Positions 61,661 to 64,000 of a stretch of 64,000 bases of DNA are shown one piece after another. Below the pieces are notes generated by a model that made no database searches, was not told the DNA's origin, and saw only the letters and a program-made list of their open reading frames with translations. Source of the stretch: Streptomyces capillispiralis (GTDB lineage Bacteria > Actinomycetota > Actinomycetes > Streptomycetales > Streptomycetaceae); assembly GCF_007829875.1 (NCBI RefSeq), contig NZ_VIWV01000001.1, positions 2,760,501 through 2,824,500 of the forward strand, given 5' to 3'. Each line of letters starts with the position of its first letter. Position 1 is the stretch's first letter. The translations under genes and the position numbers were made by a program.

Positions 61661-64000
61661 ATGAAGCAGCAGGGCGCGCACCCCGGAGACACGGAGGGCA
61701 CCCCTGACGCGTCGTCGCGCCCGGACACCGCGGACCCCGACACGGTGCACATCGACGAGGTCGAGGGTGACGAGCCACTGCTCCCCGCGCGGGTGCACCG
61801 CCCGTCCGACCTCATGCGACTCCTGGGCGGCGTCCTCGCCGTCGTGGTGCTGCTGGCGATCGCCGCCTTCGCCCACGGCACCACCTCGGGCCTCGAACAG
61901 GACATCAACAAGGGCACCGGCCAGGCGCCCGACCTGCTCATCAAGATCGCGGGTCTGGCGTCCAGCATCGCGATCCTCCTGGTGCCGGTCGCCTTCGCCA
62001 TCGAGCGGCTGATCAAACGGGACGGACTGCGGATCGCCGACGGCGTGCTCGCCGCCGTCCTCGCGCACGGTGTGACACTCGCCACCGACCTGTGGGTCGC
62101 GCGCGCCGCCCCGGACTCGATCCAGGAGGCGCTCACCCAGCCCTCCCCCGGGGACATCCACGCGCTGACCGACCCGGTGCACGGCTACCTGGCCCCGGTC
62201 ATCGCGTACATGACGGCCGTCGGCATGTCCCGCAGACCCCGGTGGCGCGCCGTGCTGTGGGTGGTGCTGCTCCTCGACGCCTTCTCGATGCTCGTCACCG
62301 GCTACACGACACCGTTCTCGATCATCCTCACCGTGCTGATCGGCTGGACCGTCGCCTACGGCACCCTCTACGCGGTCGGCTCGCCCAATGTGCGCCCCAC
62401 GGGCCGCACCCTGATGGCGGGCCTGCGCACCGTCGGTTTCCGCCCCGTGAGCGCCGCCCGCGTGGAGGCCGCGGACGCCGCCGAGGCGGGCGACCGGGGG
62501 CGCCGCTACTTCGTCACCCTGGAGGACGGTCCGCCGCTGGACGTCACGGTGGTCGACCGCGAACAGCAGGCGCAGGGCTTCTTCTACCGCGCGTGGCGCA
62601 ATCTGGCGCTGCGCGGCTTCGCCACCCGCAGCAGCCTCCAGTCACTGCGCCAGGCGCTGGAGCAGGAGGCGCTGCTGGCCTACGCGGCCATCGCGGCCGG
62701 CGCCAACGCGCCCAAGCTGATCGCGACCTCCGAGCTCGGTCCCGACGCGGTGATGCTCGTCTACGAGCACAGCGGCGGACGCACCCTGGACTCGCTGGCG
62801 GACGAGGAGATCACCGACGACCTGCTGCGCGACACCTGGCACCAGGTACGGGCCCTGCAGTCCCGCCGTATCGCGCACCGCAGGCTGGTGGGCGACGCCA
62901 TCCTGGTGGATCGTTCCGGCACGGTGATCCTCACCGACCTGCGCGTCGGCGAGATCGCGGCCGGTGATCTGCTGCTGCGCATGGACACCTCCCAGCTGCT
63001 GGTGACGCTGGGCCTCAGGGTGGGCGCCGAACGCGCGGTGGCCTCCGCGCTGAGCGTCCTCGGTCCCGACACCGTGGCGGACTGTCTGCCGATGCTCCAG
63101 CCGATCGCGCTGAGCCGCTCCACGCGCGCGACCCTGCGCAAGCTGGCCAGGGAGCGGGCGGAGCGGGAGCGCGAGGCGGTCCTGGAGGCCTCCCGGCACT
63201 CCCGGCCGGCCCGCGCGGAGCACGGCGCGGACGACGACGCACACCCCGTGGCGCTGGAGAAGGTCGACAAGAAGGCCGTACGCGCCGAGCAGCGGGCCGA
63301 GAAGCGGGCCATCGACGAGGCCCTGGAGGAGGCCCGCGAGGAGGATCTGCTGGCCCAGATCCGGCACGAGGTGCTGCGGATCAGGCCGCAGGCCCCGGTC
63401 GAGCCGGCCCGTCTGGAGCGGGTGCGCCCGCGCACGCTGATCAGTTTCATCGCGGGGGCCATCGGCGCGTACTTCCTGCTGACGCAGCTCACCCACATCG
63501 AGTTCGGCCCGCTGATCGCGAACGCGGAGTGGGGCTGGGTGGCCGCGGCGGTGCTGTTCTCGGCGGCCAGTTATGTCGCGGCGGCCATGGCGCTGCTCGG
63601 GTTCGTACCGGAGCGGGTGCCGTTCCCGCGGACGGTGGCGGCGCAGGTCGCCGGGTCGTTCGTGAAGATCGTCGCGCCGGCGGCGGTGGGCGGTGTCGCA
63701 CTGAACACGCGCTTCCTCCAGCGCGCGGGGGTGCGGCCGGGGCTCGCGGTGGCGAGCGTGGGCGCGTCGCAGCTCTTCGGGCTCGGCTGCCACATCCTGA
63801 TGCTGCTGGCCTTCGGCTATCTGACCGGTACCGAGAAGACGCCCTCCCTCACTCCGTCCCGCACGGTCATCGGGGGCCTGTTGACGGTGGCGGTGCTGGT
63901 GCTGGTGGTGACCTCGGTGCCGTTCCTGCGGAAGTTCGTCGTCACCCGCGTGCGGTCGCTGTTCGCCGGGGTCGTGCCGCGCATGCTCGATGTGCTGCAG
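61661..64000 (+). CDS. Large membrane protein: kinase-like domain plus flippase (lysylphosphatidylglycerol-synthase-type) region, 3' end outside window
   Basis: The frame stays open for 780 codons to the window end. Visible parts are an acidic N-terminal tail and about six membrane helices (about 50-245). A soluble domain (about 260-560) with LVYEHSGGRTLDSL and the kinase-like catalytic loop HRRLVGDAILVDRSGTVILTDL (split at ILV) follows, then a basic coiled region (RAEQRAEKRAIDEALEEARE) and a second membrane block starting RPRTLISFIAGAIGAYFL. The last block resembles the flippase-like half of MprF-type proteins. It probably moves or modifies a lipid; the kinase-like part may be inactive. ATG at 61661 follows AGAAGAG. 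Confidence 0.78.
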   Translation, partial: MKQQGAHPGDTEGTPDASSRPDTADPDTVHIDEVEGDEPLLPARVHRPSDLMRLLGGVLAVVVLLAIAAFAHGTTSGLEQDINKGTGQAPDLLIKIAGLASSIAILLVPVAFAIERLIKRDGLRIADGVLAAVLAHGVTLATDLWVARAAPDSIQEALTQPSPGDIHALTDPVHGYLAPVIAYMTAVGMSRRPRWRAVLWVVLLLDAFSMLVTGYTTPFSIILTVLIGWTVAYGTLYAVGSPNVRPTGRTLMAGLRTVGFRPVSAARVEAADAAEAGDRGRRYFVTLEDGPPLDVTVVDREQQAQGFFYRAWRNLALRGFATRSSLQSLRQALEQEALLAYAAIAAGANAPKLIATSELGPDAVMLVYEHSGGRTLDSLADEEITDDLLRDTWHQVRALQSRRIAHRRLVGDAILVDRSGTVILTDLRVGEIAAGDLLLRMDTSQLLVTLGLRVGAERAVASALSVLGPDTVADCLPMLQPIALSRSTRATLRKLARERAEREREAVLEASRHSRPARAEHGADDDAHPVALEKVDKKAVRAEQRAEKRAIDEALEEAREEDLLAQIRHEVLRIRPQAPVEPARLERVRPRTLISFIAGAIGAYFLLTQLTHIEFGPLIANAEWGWVAAAVLFSAASYVAAAMALLGFVPERVPFPRTVAAQVAGSFVKIVAPAAVGGVALNTRFLQRAGVRPGLAVASVGASQLFGLGCHILMLLAFGYLTGTEKTPSLTPSRTVIGGLLTVAVLVLVVTSVPFLRKFVVTRVRSLFAGVVPRMLDVLQ

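Overview
This window is a piece of Streptomyces chromosome. Coding regions are very GC-rich with G/C at nearly every third codon position, GTG starts are common, and the gene set is characteristic: a B12-riboswitch-controlled nrdAB operon, sigR-rsrA, wblC, the epi-isozizaene synthase/CYP170 pair, AdnAB-type helicase-nucleases and catR-katA. From memory of Streptomyces coelicolor, gene content and order follow its chromosome around SCO5180-SCO5227 read backwards, so most of the window is conserved core. One stretch (47.4-50.8 kb) looks foreign.

Layout. 0-6.7 kb: end of a sodium:solute symporter, an acetyltransferase, then class Ia ribonucleotide reductase nrdA-nrdB and the regulator nrdS, behind two probable NrdR boxes and a cobalamin riboswitch. 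6.7-9.2 kb: a two-gene albaflavenone operon (terpene cyclase, then P450), each gene with one TTA codon. 9.4-15.3 kb: peptide deformylase, a TPR protein, two coupled HD-domain membrane proteins (one active-looking HD-GYP, one degenerate), and the thiol-stress pair sigR-rsrA with its own SigR-type promoter. 15.3-24.8 kb: an alpha/beta hydrolase, an SRAP DNA-crosslink protein, an M50-like protease, aroA, rsgA, an SMR transporter, a TetR regulator, hisN, a CBS protein and the divergent katA/catR pair with its operator. 24.8-27.1 kb: two identical initiator tRNA genes around a Sel1/TPR protein. 27.1-43.3 kb: UPF0182 membrane protein, PPA1309-family protein, a Lon-like PDZ protease, moaE, an NAD-dependent epimerase, a zincin-like protein and Nudix hydrolase, a TerD-AIM24/AIM24/AIM24 operon, a YgjP-type metallopeptidase, a ThiF-like protein coupled to a UbiB-family kinase, and a zinc ribbon protein. 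43.3-47.0 kb: wblC with a long attenuator leader (promoter, 104-codon upstream ORF, terminator hairpin), then uvrD2. 47.1-50.9 kb: mycoredoxin mrx1 under a SigR-type promoter, interrupted at its 3' end by a 3.4-kb element. 50.9-64 kb: nudC, an M20 dipeptidase, the AdnB- and AdnA-like helicase-nucleases, an alkyltransferase-like protein, and a large flippase-type membrane protein that runs off the window.

The most interesting object is the element in mrx1. A large serine recombinase gene lies about 100 bp from one end. The last codons of mrx1 appear twice, at 47428-47472 and 50797-50841, sharing a 9-bp core and most of the following bases. The simplest reading is site-specific integration into the mrx1 coding sequence. 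The element carries a substitute gene tail and its own terminator, so mrx1 stays intact with a changed C-terminus, while the original tail and terminator are stranded beyond attR. Inside are the recombinase, a 61-residue protein, a partial ORF and a small resolvase gene broken by several frameshifts.

Shared themes link the window. Redox and thiol homeostasis appears as SigR/RsrA, mycoredoxin, CatR/catalase and NudC. Genome maintenance appears as NrdAB, SRAP, UvrD2, AdnAB and ATL. Antibiotic stress appears as WblC. All functional statements rest on reading the sequence and on recalled family knowledge; no database search was run.
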